Of a stretch of 64,000 bases of DNA, positions 45,613 to 53,746 are shown in pieces (position 1 is the first letter of the stretch; the number at the start of each line of letters is the position of its first letter). Under the pieces are notes generated by a model that made no database searches, was not told the origin of the DNA, and saw nothing but the letters and a program-made list of their open reading frames with translations. Source of the stretch: Bacteroidota bacterium. GTDB lineage: Bacteria > Bacteroidota > Bacteroidia > Chitinophagales > Chitinophagaceae. Both the position numbers and the translations under genes were made by a program. The stretch is from NCBI GenBank assembly GCA_023416995.1, contig JAEZGI010000006.1, forward strand, positions 1 to 64,000, given 5' to 3'.

Positions 45613-46714
45613 ATGTTCAAATTTACAACTGCCCTCCTGTTTGTCCTCATAGCCTGGCCCAGGGCGCAAGCCCAGATGGGGCTGAACAGGATCGCAGACA
45701 GCCTTTATAACGCAAGGGCCTACCCTCCTGCCGCACGTTATTATCTTTCTGTTGCCCTTGAACAGAATTTCAAAGTTGCTGCGATCAGCAATTATTACAA
45801 TGCTGCCTGTTGTTAAGCGTTGGCTGGAAACAGGGACAGCGCATTTGCTGCCTTGAATATTGCGATATCATTGGGTCTCAGCAGTCGCAATGATTTGCTC
45901 AATGATACCGATCTCAGTTCCTTGAAAGGTACACCCGACTGGGATGAATTACTTGCCAGGGTGAAAGAAACTTCAGCCGCAACAGATGATCCCGAAAAAG
46001 CCCGGCTGATCACACCAGACATCAATAATTTCTGGATCGCCCGCGATCTGGCAATGGCCGACACTGCCAATCGGCTGAAAATTTACAGGGAACATTATAT
46101 TGATAAGGGATCAGATGGACTCCAGGATTAATTTCGCCATCAAAGTTCGAAGTTTAAAAAACTTTGTTGCGGTTCATGATGCGCGGAAACAATTTTACGC
46201 ATCAATCAGAAAAAACACATTGTCGGTAGAAGCACAGAAACCCCAGATGATGGAAAGCTTCAGAAAATTCAAAGCGCTATATCCCCCTCTCCGTTTCCCG
46301 GATGTATATTTTGTGATTGGAGCTTTCACATCAGGCGGTACGGCGACACAAAAAGGGTTGCTGATTGGTCTTGATCAAACGGTCAGAACTCCCGACATAC
46401 CGCAGGATGAATTAACCTTATGGCAAAAAAACAACTTCAATGATCTTGCAAGCATTCCAAACCTGGTGGCTCACGAGTTGATTCATTTTAACCAGGACAA
46501 TCTTGCCGGCGATACCACACTATTGAAGTCAGTTCTGGTGGAAGGCATGGCTGATTTTATTGGTTATCTGATCTCAGGAAAATCTGCGAATGAACGGCTG
46601 CATGTCTGGGCACGGGGAAAAGAAAAAGAGGTGTGGGCAGCGTTTGATATACTCAACATCAAAGACTACAAAAGTTTTTATGAAAAAAGCGGTGCGGGTA
46701 AGATGTTTAAATAA
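45613..46714 (+). pseudogene. Broken gene for a TPR/zinc-metalloprotease (DUF2268-like) protein
   Basis: The intact parent would be an exported protein of about 360 residues: a signal peptide (MFKFTTALLFVLIAWPRAQAQ), a TPR-like helical segment (AARYYLSVALEQNFKVAAIS, then AGNRDSAFAALNIAISLGL) and a zinc-protease domain with HELIHFNQDN (HExxH). It is broken by an in-frame TAA at 45814-45816 in the middle of a TPR motif, a second TAA at 46129-46131, and a one-base frame change near 46131-46140, after which the protease half continues in another frame to 46714. The protein sequence is otherwise well kept, so decay looks recent; sequencing error is the alternative. Confidence 0.75.
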
Positions 46715-46735
46715 TGACTAAACCGATACCAAATG

Positions 46736-46768
46736 AAAAAGCCTTGTAAATCGAAGATCTACAAGGCT
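46736..46768 (-). terminator. Intrinsic terminator of the tRNA-Leu gene
   Basis: On the minus strand, arms AGCCTTGTA (46768-46760) and TACAAGGCT (46748-46740) form a nine-pair stem with an 11-base loop, followed by a run of T that continues to 46736. It lies seven bases beyond the tRNA's 3' end. Confidence 0.85.
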
Positions 46769-46775
46769 GCTCTTG

Positions 46776-46859
46776 TGCCCAGAACAGGAATCGAACCTGC
46801 ACTACCTTTCGATAACAAGATTTTGAGTCTAGCGCGTCTACCAATTCCGCCATCTGGGC
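46776..46859 (-). tRNA. tRNA-Leu (anticodon CAA)
   Basis: An 84-base class II tRNA. The acceptor stem is GCCCAGA paired with TCTGGGC, and the discriminator is A at 46776. The D arm contains GGTAGACGC, the anticodon loop is CTCAAAA (anticodon CAA), a variable arm follows, and the T arm is GCAGGTTCGATTCCTG. The CCA end is not encoded. Minus strand, followed by a strong terminator. It reads UUG codons. Confidence 0.95.
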
Positions 46860-46891
46860 TCAAACACATCAACTACGATGCGCTCAAAAGG

Positions 46892-46915
46892 GATGCAATG
46901 TTACGACATTGCATC
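46892..46915. other. Perfect nine-pair hairpin upstream of tRNA-Leu
   Basis: GATGCAATG (46892-46900) and CATTGCATC (46907-46915) are perfect inverted arms around a six-base loop. It lies between the GlxA-type regulator gene and the tRNA, 33 bases ahead of the tRNA on the minus strand, with a short T-containing tail (CCTTTTG) on that strand. It may be a weak terminator for the regulator or an operator. Confidence 0.45.
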
Positions 46916-47013
46916 ATTTCATCCAAAACAAGGTTGTAGAAATTTACCTGCAACAACTCTTTTTTGGAAAAATCCATTTCCGTATGAATCTGATCAACTT
47001 CCCCAGCATGTTG

Positions 47014-47021
47014 CAAAGGTA
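47014..47021 (-). promoter_or_regulatory. -7 promoter box (TACCTTTG) facing tRNA-Leu
   Basis: On the minus strand, TACCTTTG matches TAnnTTTG and points towards tRNA-Leu, about 155 bases away. No TTG at -33. A tRNA promoter is expected in this interval, but the distance makes this match uncertain. Confidence 0.3.
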
Positions 47022-47036
47022 GCCCACTATCCCCCA

Positions 47037-47993
47037 TTAGTTGAACTTTTCTCTATACGCTTTGGGCGACAATCCTACATTTTTCTTAAACAACTGTCTG
47101 AACGATTTCAAATCATTATAGCCTGTTTCCAGCATAACCTCAAGAATAGATTGTCGTGAATGTTCAAGCAGCCTTTTTGCTGCCTCTATCCGCGTGTTTT
47201 GCAGGTATTCAATTGGTGTAATTCCCGTAGCCTGTTTAAAGCGACGCACCAGGTTACGACGACTCGCGGGTATCTCTACCAGTAATTCTTCAATGGTGTT
47301 GCTTTTATTGAAACTATGGCTGATTTTCTGTTGGACCATATTCACCAGTTCATCACCGTGATCCTTCCGTGGAAAAAAGGTATTGAAATAAGCCTGTTGC
47401 TGCCGGTCCATATCGATAGCAAAATATTTCGCCGCCCTGATAGCTATCTCCCTGCCACAATACGCTTCCACCAGTCGCAGCATCAGGTGAAAACTACTTG
47501 TGGCACCACCACTTGTATAAACCTTGTCCTGCTCCGTAACTACCGCCCTTGGCTGGATACGAACTTCAGGAAATGCCTTTACAAAAGCATTCACCGCCTG
47601 CAGATGGGTTGTTGCCGGCAAATTGTTCAGGAGACCGGTCGCAGCAAGCAAAAACGCACCGGTGCAAAAACTGGCAATCGCCGCCCCTTGATCATACTGG
47701 GATTTCAACCAGGCTATGGACTCTCCGTTTTGCGCAATCGCCGTTTGTGGGTCCACGTTATTAAATGCCGGCAATAAGATCAGATCCTGTTTGCCCGCCT
47801 GTGCCAGGGCCACTGGTTCATAACCGGGATATCCCGGCAATTCAGTATCTGAGGGCCTGACCAGCGTGATTTTAAAAAAAGGTTCTGGTTGTTGTTCCAG
47901 ACCGTAACCGTTTACAGTCTCAAACATATCGAGCATAGCGGCCACACTTAGCAACCGGTGTTTATGCGACAGCAAAATAGCCAGCTTATTCAT
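47037..47993 (-). CDS. GlxA-family transcriptional regulator (DJ-1/PfpI plus AraC HTH)
   Basis: A 318-residue regulator. Residues 1-175 are a DJ-1/PfpI amidase-like domain, MNKLAILLSHKHRLLSVAAM, with the elbow IASFCTGAFLLAATGLL carrying the nucleophile-position Cys. Residues about 215-318 are an AraC-type DNA-binding region (IPASRRNLVRRFKQATGITP, then VMLETGYNDLKSFRQLFKKN). GlxA-type regulators respond to small nitrogen or carbonyl compounds. The frame opens at 48011, but ATG 47993 is preferred. It lies upstream of the copper-binding-protein gene on the same strand. Confidence 0.88.
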   Translation of the reverse strand: MNKLAILLSHKHRLLSVAAMLDMFETVNGYGLEQQPEPFFKITLVRPSDTELPGYPGYEPVALAQAGKQDLILLPAFNNVDPQTAIAQNGESIAWLKSQYDQGAAIASFCTGAFLLAATGLLNNLPATTHLQAVNAFVKAFPEVRIQPRAVVTEQDKVYTSGGATSSFHLMLRLVEAYCGREIAIRAAKYFAIDMDRQQQAYFNTFFPRKDHGDELVNMVQQKISHSFNKSNTIEELLVEIPASRRNLVRRFKQATGITPIEYLQNTRIEAAKRLLEHSRQSILEVMLETGYNDLKSFRQLFKKNVGLSPKAYREKFN

Positions 47994-48095
47994 ATTATGC
48001 TTTATGAGCATTCAAGATATGAATTTTGGCCGAATTGCCCCCTTTTTTTGAGCAGCGCATTATTTAATGCTTACCGGGCAAACAACTGCACAAGA

Positions 48096-48425
48096 TTAAG
48101 CGGACATTTGCTCACATTCTTCAGCGCATTTCCGGCACGCGTCTGCACAGGTTCTGCAATGTTCATGATGGTGTTTTTCACACTCGGCGGCGCACTCCCG
48201 ACACAGTTTGGCGCACAACAAACAAATTTCTTTCGCATGAGCACTTTGCATACTCATTAGCTGTGCCGCGGAATAGCAGATGGCAGCACATTCCATATCT
48301 GTTTGTATACACCTCGTCATCATTTTAACATCGTCTTCCTTCAAACAGGAAGATGCACAATGATTACAGATTGCTGCACACCGTAGACAGGCCATGATAC
48401 AGGTTTGATAAGGATGATTTTCCAT
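48096..48425 (-). CDS. Cys-rich four-helix copper-binding protein (DUF326/Csp-like)
   Basis: A 109-residue protein with 19 cysteines arranged in C-x3-C and C-x2-C pairs along four helices (CIMACLRCAAICNHCASSC, then CAKLCRECAAEC and CADACRKCAEEC), the pattern of the DUF326/Csp copper-storage family, whose bundle core binds many Cu(I) ions. No signal peptide, so a cytosolic store of the Csp3 kind is likely. It is divergent from the HD-protein gene across a nested palindrome. Confidence 0.88.
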   Translation of the reverse strand: MENHPYQTCIMACLRCAAICNHCASSCLKEDDVKMMTRCIQTDMECAAICYSAAQLMSMQSAHAKEICLLCAKLCRECAAECEKHHHEHCRTCADACRKCAEECEQMSA

Positions 48426-48472
48426 GATTTATCATTTTAAAGATACCAGGGCACAAAAACTCAGCCAGCGCG

Positions 48473-48509
48473 GTTCCGATGCGCATATTGACTATGCGCT
48501 CTGTGGAAC
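48473..48509. promoter_or_regulatory. Nested palindrome, candidate operator
   Basis: Inner arms GCGCATA (48481-48487) and TATGCGC (48493-48499) are perfectly inverted around a five-base centre (TTGAC); outer arms GTTCC (48473-48477) and GGAAC (48505-48509) extend the symmetry. It lies between the divergent copper-binding-protein and HD-protein genes. The layout fits a dimeric regulator's binding site. The regulator is unknown. Confidence 0.45.
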
Positions 48510-48553
48510 AAATATTTAGTTGACTTTACCGCGGAACAATCAAGCAATGAAAA

Positions 48554-49117
48554 ATGGATACCCTGTCAACACAACTTAACCAGGTAAAACAGTTTGCTAC
48601 AATAGCACACGGATCGCAATGGAGAAAGTTTGCAGATGAACCGTACATCAATCATCCCATTCGCGTAATGAACATCTGCGCTGAATATACCAGCGACGAA
48701 ACGGTGCTGGCAGCAGCTCTGTTACATGATGTTATTGAAGACACCAGTACCGGGGCCACAGATATCCGGTATTTTCTTGAAGGTTTGTTATCAGTTGAAG
48801 CCGCCGCCCGTATCACCGGGCTAGTAGTTGAACTTACCGATGTATATGTAAAGGAAAACTATCCCGCATGGAACAGGCGCAAACGCAAACAAAAAGAATC
48901 AATACGAATGTCAACGGTCAGTAGCGAAGCGCAAACAATCAAGTATGCTGATATACTCGACAATCTCCAGGACATCCTCAAAGCCGGTGATGAATTCGCC
49001 ACAAAATATGTGTATGAGTGTCGCTCATTGATCCAGTATATGCGAAATGGCAACAGCTCACTCCGAAATAAAGTTAATGATGAAATTAAAAATGCACTCA
49101 AGCTGCTTAAGAAATGA
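48554..49117 (+). CDS. HD-domain hydrolase (SpoT/small-alarmone-hydrolase-like)
   Basis: A 187-residue HD-superfamily metal hydrolase resembling the hydrolase half of RelA/SpoT and the small (p)ppGpp hydrolases. The metal ligands are in PYINHPIRV (His), ALLHDVIEDT (HD and the ED pair), and YADILDN near residue 137. There is no synthetase or regulatory domain. It may remove alarmones during stress; the substrate is inferred from the family. Just upstream of the DUF892 gene, on the same strand, with a 173-base gap. Confidence 0.82.
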   Translation: MDTLSTQLNQVKQFATIAHGSQWRKFADEPYINHPIRVMNICAEYTSDETVLAAALLHDVIEDTSTGATDIRYFLEGLLSVEAAARITGLVVELTDVYVKENYPAWNRRKRKQKESIRMSTVSSEAQTIKYADILDNLQDILKAGDEFATKYVYECRSLIQYMRNGNSSLRNKVNDEIKNALKLLKK

Positions 49118-49290
49118 AACCATGCTGAATCCCTTTGCTGGCAGCACTTTCACAATGTGGTTCATCTGTTCTTATATCGGTTACAGTTGGTCGTAAGACC
49201 TCTTCTAACTTCGTAAGTTATCCATACAATCCATACGTGGCACGAGTTTTTTACATATAATTTTTTATTAACTCTTTAAATTATTGACAC

Positions 49291-49905
49291 ATGGCTACAA
49301 AAAAGAAAGCCGCTCCTAAAAAAGCCGCAAAAAAATCGGCTCCAAAAAAGGCCGCAAAAAAATCAGCAGCAAAGAAGTCAGCACCAAAGAAGTCTAATAA
49401 AAGCGCCGATGACGCATCACTGATCCGCGAATTTTTCCTCGATGGAATCAAAGACATTTATTACGCGGAGAAGTATCTCGTAAAACAAATGCCCAAAATG
49501 CTGAAAGCAGCCGGTGCACAAGAACTCAGAACAGCTATTGAGGACCATATGGAAGTTACCATGGAACAGGTTGCAAGACTTGAAGAAGTGTTTAGCCTGC
49601 TGGAAGAAAGACCACAGGGTAAAAAATGTGAAGCCATCCTTGGCCTTGTTGAAGAAGGTCTGAGCATCATTTCAGAAACAAAAAAAGGCACTGCAACACG
49701 CGATTGTGGAATCATTATGGCAGCGCAAAAAATTGAGCACTACGAAATTGCATCCTATGGCGGTCTTGCCCAGCTTGCAAAAACACTGGGATTGGAAGAA
49801 GTAAAAAATCTGCTCGGCCAGACACTGGAAGAAGAAAAACAAACAGATGAATTATTGACCCAAGTAGCGGAAAGCAGCATTAATATAAATGCTGCCGGCG
49901 AATAA
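49291..49905 (+). CDS. DUF892 (YciF-like) protein with histone-H1-like basic tail
   Basis: A 204-residue protein in two parts. Residues 1-37 are almost only Lys, Ala, Pro and Ser (AAKKSAPKKAAKKSAAKKS), like bacterial histone-H1 tails, and would bind DNA. From about residue 42 the sequence is a DUF892/YciF ferritin-like four-helix domain: FFLDGIKDIYYAEKYLVKQM, AIEDHMEVTMEQVARLEEVF, AAQKIEHYEIASYGGLAQLA and a final helix, with Glu/His pairs able to bind two irons. A DNA-bound peroxide-protection role is plausible. It is followed by a hairpin terminator. Confidence 0.9.
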   Translation: MATKKKAAPKKAAKKSAPKKAAKKSAAKKSAPKKSNKSADDASLIREFFLDGIKDIYYAEKYLVKQMPKMLKAAGAQELRTAIEDHMEVTMEQVARLEEVFSLLEERPQGKKCEAILGLVEEGLSIISETKKGTATRDCGIIMAAQKIEHYEIASYGGLAQLAKTLGLEEVKNLLGQTLEEEKQTDELLTQVAESSININAAGE

Positions 49906-49953
49906 TATTTTCCTTTATTTTCGCATTGATGCACATACAGCAATGCGCATCAT

Positions 49954-49984
49954 AAAAGCCCCCTGTTATTATCACGGGGCTTTT
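49954..49984. terminator. Bidirectional intrinsic terminator
   Basis: Arms AAAAGCCCC (49954-49962) and GGGGCTTTT (49976-49984) form a nine-pair stem with A-runs and T-runs on opposite sides. It lies between the converging DUF892 and DNA ligase D genes and can end transcription from both. Confidence 0.85.
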
Positions 49985-49999
49985 GCTTTTTTATGCATG

Positions 50000-52150
50000 C
50001 TACTGTTCTGCAACCATCTTTTCCAGTGTGGTAATTACTTTTTGCATATCGATCCCCTTCCCCAGTACTGGTTTAAATAAATCGCCGGTCTCCCTGATCC
50101 TTGCCATGGCATTCGACAGGTTGAAATTCTGAATTTTCAATCCTTTTTTTACTTCTTCCCAATGAAGCGGCATTGATACCGGCGCAAAAGGTTTTGGCCT
50201 TACTGAATATGGAGCTGCGAGTGTTGCCTGCGGCCGGTTTTGCAGGAAATCGAGGTAGATCTTTCCTTTGCGGTTCGATGTCAGTCTTTCTATACTTGTA
50301 AAATCAGGCAGGCGGCGATGCACCAGCTTTACTATCATCCGCGCAAATTCTTTCGAATCTTCATAATCGTATTTTGCTCCAAGCGGGATATAGATGTGCA
50401 GACCGGTTGAACCGGAGGTTTTACAATAGGAAGGCACCTTGAGTTCTTCAAGCACTTCATGGGTAACCTTTGCCGTTTCAATCACCTGGTTGAAGTCATT
50501 TTTATCCGGGTCAAGATCTATGATACACCAGTCTGGATTGTCTGGCTTATCTACCCGGCTGCTCCAGGGGTTTATTTCAATGGCACCGAGAGAAGCCATG
50601 TATAAAAGACTGGCTTCATCCGTGCATACGAGGAACTCTTTATCCCGGTTGTCCGCATCGCTATGATAAGGAAATGTTTTAATCCATTCAGGAGCCATTC
50701 CCCGCACGTCTTTCTGGTAAAAGCTTTTTCCCGTGATGCCATTAGGAAAACGGTTCAATGATTGCGGCCGGTTTTTGATATATGGCAACATGATCGGCGC
50801 TACCTGATAGTAATAATTCAGCAGATCGCGTTTTGTGTATCTTTGATCGGGCCAGAACACTTTGCTCAAATTAGTAAAGGTGACATCATGCCCGTTTATT
50901 TTTTTGACCTGTCTTTCTTCCGAAGGGTTTAATAAGGTTCGGCGGTCCTTTGATCCGCCAGAACTGAATAATGTATCAGATTTTTGTTTACCATTTTTAG
51001 TACCTGTGCCCTTTTCGGTACCGGGATTTAAAAGCGCTTCAGTCTCTTTTTTCAGTGTTTGTTTTGTCTTCGCAGTTTTTTCTGTTTTTTTGCTATCCGA
51101 TGCAACAACCTTATCAGTTGCTGTTGGCTTTTCAAGCACCACATCTTTAGCGGCTTTATCTGTGCGCATCCCTTCAAAAGAAGGATGTCGCATCACACCA
51201 TCACTTGTCATCTCCCTATACGAAACTTCACATAATAATTTCGGCTTCAGCCAAACCGCCGTGGCCTTAGGTGGATCATGTCTGAAGCGGGACGGTTTAT
51301 TTACATCAGGCGCTTCCGTAAACGGTGGTGTTTGACGAACCAACGATTTAAATTGCTTCATCATCTCCTCCTGCATTTTGCGATTGAAACCCGTACCTAT
51401 CTTGCCCGTATACCGCAATTTCCCTTTGTCCATCACACCAACCAATAATGAGCTGAAAAGCTTTGTGGTTCCTTCATTCACTGTATAGCCACCGATGAGC
51501 ACTTCCTGTCTTGTACTTGTTTTGATCTTGAGCCATTCTTTTGATCTTGCACCCGGCACATATAAGCTATCTGCTTTTTTTGCGATGATCCCTTCCAGAT
51601 TCATCTCCTGCGCCATCCGGAAAAATTCGGTTCCGGTAGCATCAAAGTTTTTACTTGGAAATATGGTATCATGTTGCTCAGGGATCACGGTGGTGAGCAA
51701 TTCTCTTCGTTCTGAAAGCGGGCGATCCATCAGGTTTTCGCCATCTAACCATAACAAATCAAACACATAAAAGCGGAGATCCCCATCCGCTTCACTGCGC
51801 CAGTTCTGCAGATCCCCAAAGTTTGCGTGCCCCTTTTCATCCGCCACAATAATTTCACCATCCAGCACCGCTGAGATACCAAGAGCAGTAAGCGAGTCGC
51901 GTATAGTATAATATTTTTCATTGAACGACTTATCATTACGTGAACGCAAATCAACCGAAGTTTTGTCTACCAGCGCTATGGCACGGTAGCCATCCCATTT
52001 TACCTCATATATCCATCCGGACTCATCAAAAGGCTGGTCCACCAGCGTTGCGAACATAGGGCTCAACTGTTTTGGGAGGGAACTCTTTTTACTTTTGCTA
52101 ACCGCTTTTTTCTGGTTGCTGTTTTTGGTGGATGATGTCCTGGCAGGCAT
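50000..52150 (-). CDS. ligD: DNA ligase D (ligase plus polymerase domains)
   Basis: A 716-residue non-homologous end-joining enzyme. After a basic N-terminal stretch, the ATP-dependent ligase domain (about 30-330) carries the nucleotidyl lysine Lys51 in EVKWDGYRA, LDGEIIVAD and LVGVMDKGKLRYTGKIGTGF-type motif V/VI sequence split by its loops. A Lys/Thr-rich linker (about 335-425) leads to the primase-like polymerase domain (LSKVFWPD, NRFPNGITGKSFYQKD, IDLDPDKNDF with the catalytic Asp pair, KTSGSTGLHIYIP). The phosphoesterase domain seen in many LigD proteins is absent. The frame opens at 52264; ATG 52150 (MPARTSS) is preferred. No Ku gene in this window. Confidence 0.93.
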   Translation of the reverse strand: MPARTSSTKNSNQKKAVSKSKKSSLPKQLSPMFATLVDQPFDESGWIYEVKWDGYRAIALVDKTSVDLRSRNDKSFNEKYYTIRDSLTALGISAVLDGEIIVADEKGHANFGDLQNWRSEADGDLRFYVFDLLWLDGENLMDRPLSERRELLTTVIPEQHDTIFPSKNFDATGTEFFRMAQEMNLEGIIAKKADSLYVPGARSKEWLKIKTSTRQEVLIGGYTVNEGTTKLFSSLLVGVMDKGKLRYTGKIGTGFNRKMQEEMMKQFKSLVRQTPPFTEAPDVNKPSRFRHDPPKATAVWLKPKLLCEVSYREMTSDGVMRHPSFEGMRTDKAAKDVVLEKPTATDKVVASDSKKTEKTAKTKQTLKKETEALLNPGTEKGTGTKNGKQKSDTLFSSGGSKDRRTLLNPSEERQVKKINGHDVTFTNLSKVFWPDQRYTKRDLLNYYYQVAPIMLPYIKNRPQSLNRFPNGITGKSFYQKDVRGMAPEWIKTFPYHSDADNRDKEFLVCTDEASLLYMASLGAIEINPWSSRVDKPDNPDWCIIDLDPDKNDFNQVIETAKVTHEVLEELKVPSYCKTSGSTGLHIYIPLGAKYDYEDSKEFARMIVKLVHRRLPDFTSIERLTSNRKGKIYLDFLQNRPQATLAAPYSVRPKPFAPVSMPLHWEEVKKGLKIQNFNLSNAMARIRETGDLFKPVLGKGIDMQKVITTLEKMVAEQ

Positions 52151-52262
52151 ATCAGTAATGTTGTTTAAGAATCTATTGCAAATCAGATACCCGGTAATGA
52201 AGCGAACCGTTGACCACGGATGGCACGATTTGAGTATCTGTATAAAAATCGATCTGGTACTC

Positions 52263-53471
52263 ATGTCATCTATACATTATCATAAGGCAACTGAACAGGC
52301 GGATTTATTCAGGACTATGTTTGAATCTTTCCCCCATGGCGTTCTCATTACTACGCCAGATGGGATCATACAATTTTCGAATAACGCCTTCCGCAATCTT
52401 TCCGGATGCAGTGAGGACTATGTGACTTTTAAATCTGTTGATGAGTTTTTTCAAAGCCGCACACCAGAGTCTTTCCCGGTGAGTGTTATATTTAAAGAAG
52501 CCGGGACGAGCCGCATTGAGTTGTCGGACCGGTTCATGGGGAAAGGCGAACAACAGGTAAGAGTCAATATTTCCATTACGGATATGTCACCCGTGGTTTG
52601 TTATACAGTGGTGCCGCTGCCTCATATAACAGAGGTTCCGGAAACTTATGAGGACCTCAAAAATTTGTATGAAACGCTCACCGCTAAAAACGAAGAACTT
52701 TCGAGGGCCAATGAAGAGCTAATACGCTCAAACCAGGAATTATCACAATACGCATACGTGGCGAGTCATGACTTACAGGAGCCCTTAAGAAAAATCAGGA
52801 TTTTCAGCGACATACTTGCAACCAACAGCCAGCTTTCAGGAAAGGATCGTTTCCTGGCCGGTAAAATCAATAAAGCGGCTGAGCGGATGAGTGTATTGAT
52901 ACGCGACCTGTTAAGTTATTCCAAACTTATAAAAACAGAGGTTGAATTCGAACAGGTAGATCTCCAGGAAATATTAAAAGCGGTTTTGAATGATTTTGAA
53001 GTTTCCATCCAGGAAAAAAAGGCTGTTATTGCTTATCCTGATCTTCCCGTTATCACAGCGGTGCGTTTGCAGATGAACCAGTTGTTTTTTAACCTGGTGG
53101 GTAATGCGATGAAGTTTACTCCACCGGGAGAAGCGCCAAGAATCGAGATTGATATACAAAACCTGGACGCTGCTGCGGCTAAAAAGCAATTGCAACATTA
53201 TGATCCATCGCTTTCATACATCAAACTAACTTTCCGCGATCACGGAATCGGGTTTGAAAACAAACACGCGGAAACTATCTTCAAGGCTTTTGAAAGATTG
53301 AATACCAGGAATGCCTACCAGGGCTCAGGTATCGGGTTGGCACTTTGCAGGAGAATCGTGCAAAATCATCGCGGGCACCTGTACGCTCATTCCGAGCCAG
53401 GTAAAGGATCATCATTTCATATCATTCTTCCAACAACCCAGGGTTCAGTGCAAAAAAAAGGGCCAGAATGA
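52263..53471 (+). CDS. PAS-domain sensor histidine kinase
   Basis: A 402-residue cytoplasmic sensor kinase with no membrane helices. An N-terminal PAS domain (about 12-120; FPHGVLITTPDGIIQFSNNAF) is joined by a coiled coil (KNEELSRANEELIRSNQELS) to the HisKA box YVASHDLQEPLRKIR with the phospho-accepting His, then an ATPase domain (FFNLVGNAMKFTPPG, DHGIGFENK, GSGIGLALCRRIV). No partner response regulator is adjacent. Divergent from ligD, with a 112-base shared upstream region. The frame opens earlier; ATG 52263 is chosen. Confidence 0.9.
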   Translation: MSSIHYHKATEQADLFRTMFESFPHGVLITTPDGIIQFSNNAFRNLSGCSEDYVTFKSVDEFFQSRTPESFPVSVIFKEAGTSRIELSDRFMGKGEQQVRVNISITDMSPVVCYTVVPLPHITEVPETYEDLKNLYETLTAKNEELSRANEELIRSNQELSQYAYVASHDLQEPLRKIRIFSDILATNSQLSGKDRFLAGKINKAAERMSVLIRDLLSYSKLIKTEVEFEQVDLQEILKAVLNDFEVSIQEKKAVIAYPDLPVITAVRLQMNQLFFNLVGNAMKFTPPGEAPRIEIDIQNLDAAAAKKQLQHYDPSLSYIKLTFRDHGIGFENKHAETIFKAFERLNTRNAYQGSGIGLALCRRIVQNHRGHLYAHSEPGKGSSFHIILPTTQGSVQKKGPE

Positions 53472-53483
53472 AAATTCAGCCCC
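53452..53483 (-). terminator. Intrinsic terminator, copy A of the repeated element
   Basis: On the minus strand, GGGGCTGAAT and ATTCTGGCCC form a stem with two mismatches and a four-base loop, followed by eight T (53459-53452). It would stop transcription from the DUF2383/34-residue-peptide operon. The T-run lies within the last codons of the convergent histidine kinase gene. See also the conserved block at 53486-53513. Confidence 0.8.
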
Positions 53484-53513
53484 GTTTTAAATCCAATATC
53501 CTATGAAAAACCT
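53452..53513 (-). repeat. Conserved 3'-end element, copy A
   Basis: A unit of about 62 bases: a 28-base block at 53486-53513 that is identical, base for base, to the block at 56467-56494 (opposite orientation), followed on the minus strand by a hairpin and T-run terminator. Similarity continues past the block on its upstream side (CAATAT and ACA matches). Only the unpaired part is perfectly conserved; the hairpin arms differ. It may be a small RNA or a mobile terminator cassette. Confidence 0.7.
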
Positions 53514-53640
53514 AATGCAATATACACCTGAGGGTATACCCAGCTGAAGTGTATTTGAGCAAATGACAAAAATGTTGTGTGAATTGTAGATTATTGCCGG
53601 CAGATTGCAATTTTGATCCCTCGGCCGGACTTCCGGAGCA

Positions 53641-53745
53641 TCAGGGGTTCAGACGGTTCTGATTCCGGGCCTGGTCGGCTACAGAAAGCAAGGTAATCGC
53701 CCCGACAATGCCTGCAACAATGGCTACAAGAAATACTGTTTTCAT
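53641..53745 (-). CDS. 34-residue single-helix membrane peptide
   Basis: A short frame from ATG 53745 to TGA 53643-53641. The peptide is MKTVFLVAIVAGIVGAITLL followed by a polar tail (SVADQARNQNRLNP), i.e. one glycine-spaced membrane helix and a hydrophilic end. It starts one base after the stop of the DUF2383 gene on the same strand and ends before a conserved terminator, so it is probably the last gene of that operon. No family recognised. Confidence 0.6.
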   Translation of the reverse strand: MKTVFLVAIVAGIVGAITLLSVADQARNQNRLNP

Positions 53746-53746
53746 A

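Noticed and set aside
45441..45650. Upstream extension of the lipoprotein gene to 45650
   Set aside because: The lipobox at residues 14-17 of the 45440 start fixes the real N terminus.
49291..49400. Lysine codon repeats at the start of the DUF892 gene as a DNA repeat or CRISPR-like array
   Set aside because: They are low-complexity codons for a basic protein tail, with no spacers or regular unit length.
53500..53545. Short ATG frames (13 codons) running out of the conserved 28-base block in both copies
   Set aside because: Both begin MKNL and are the same length, which is suggestive, but they are too short to support, and they read away from the terminator; noted only as a possible test.
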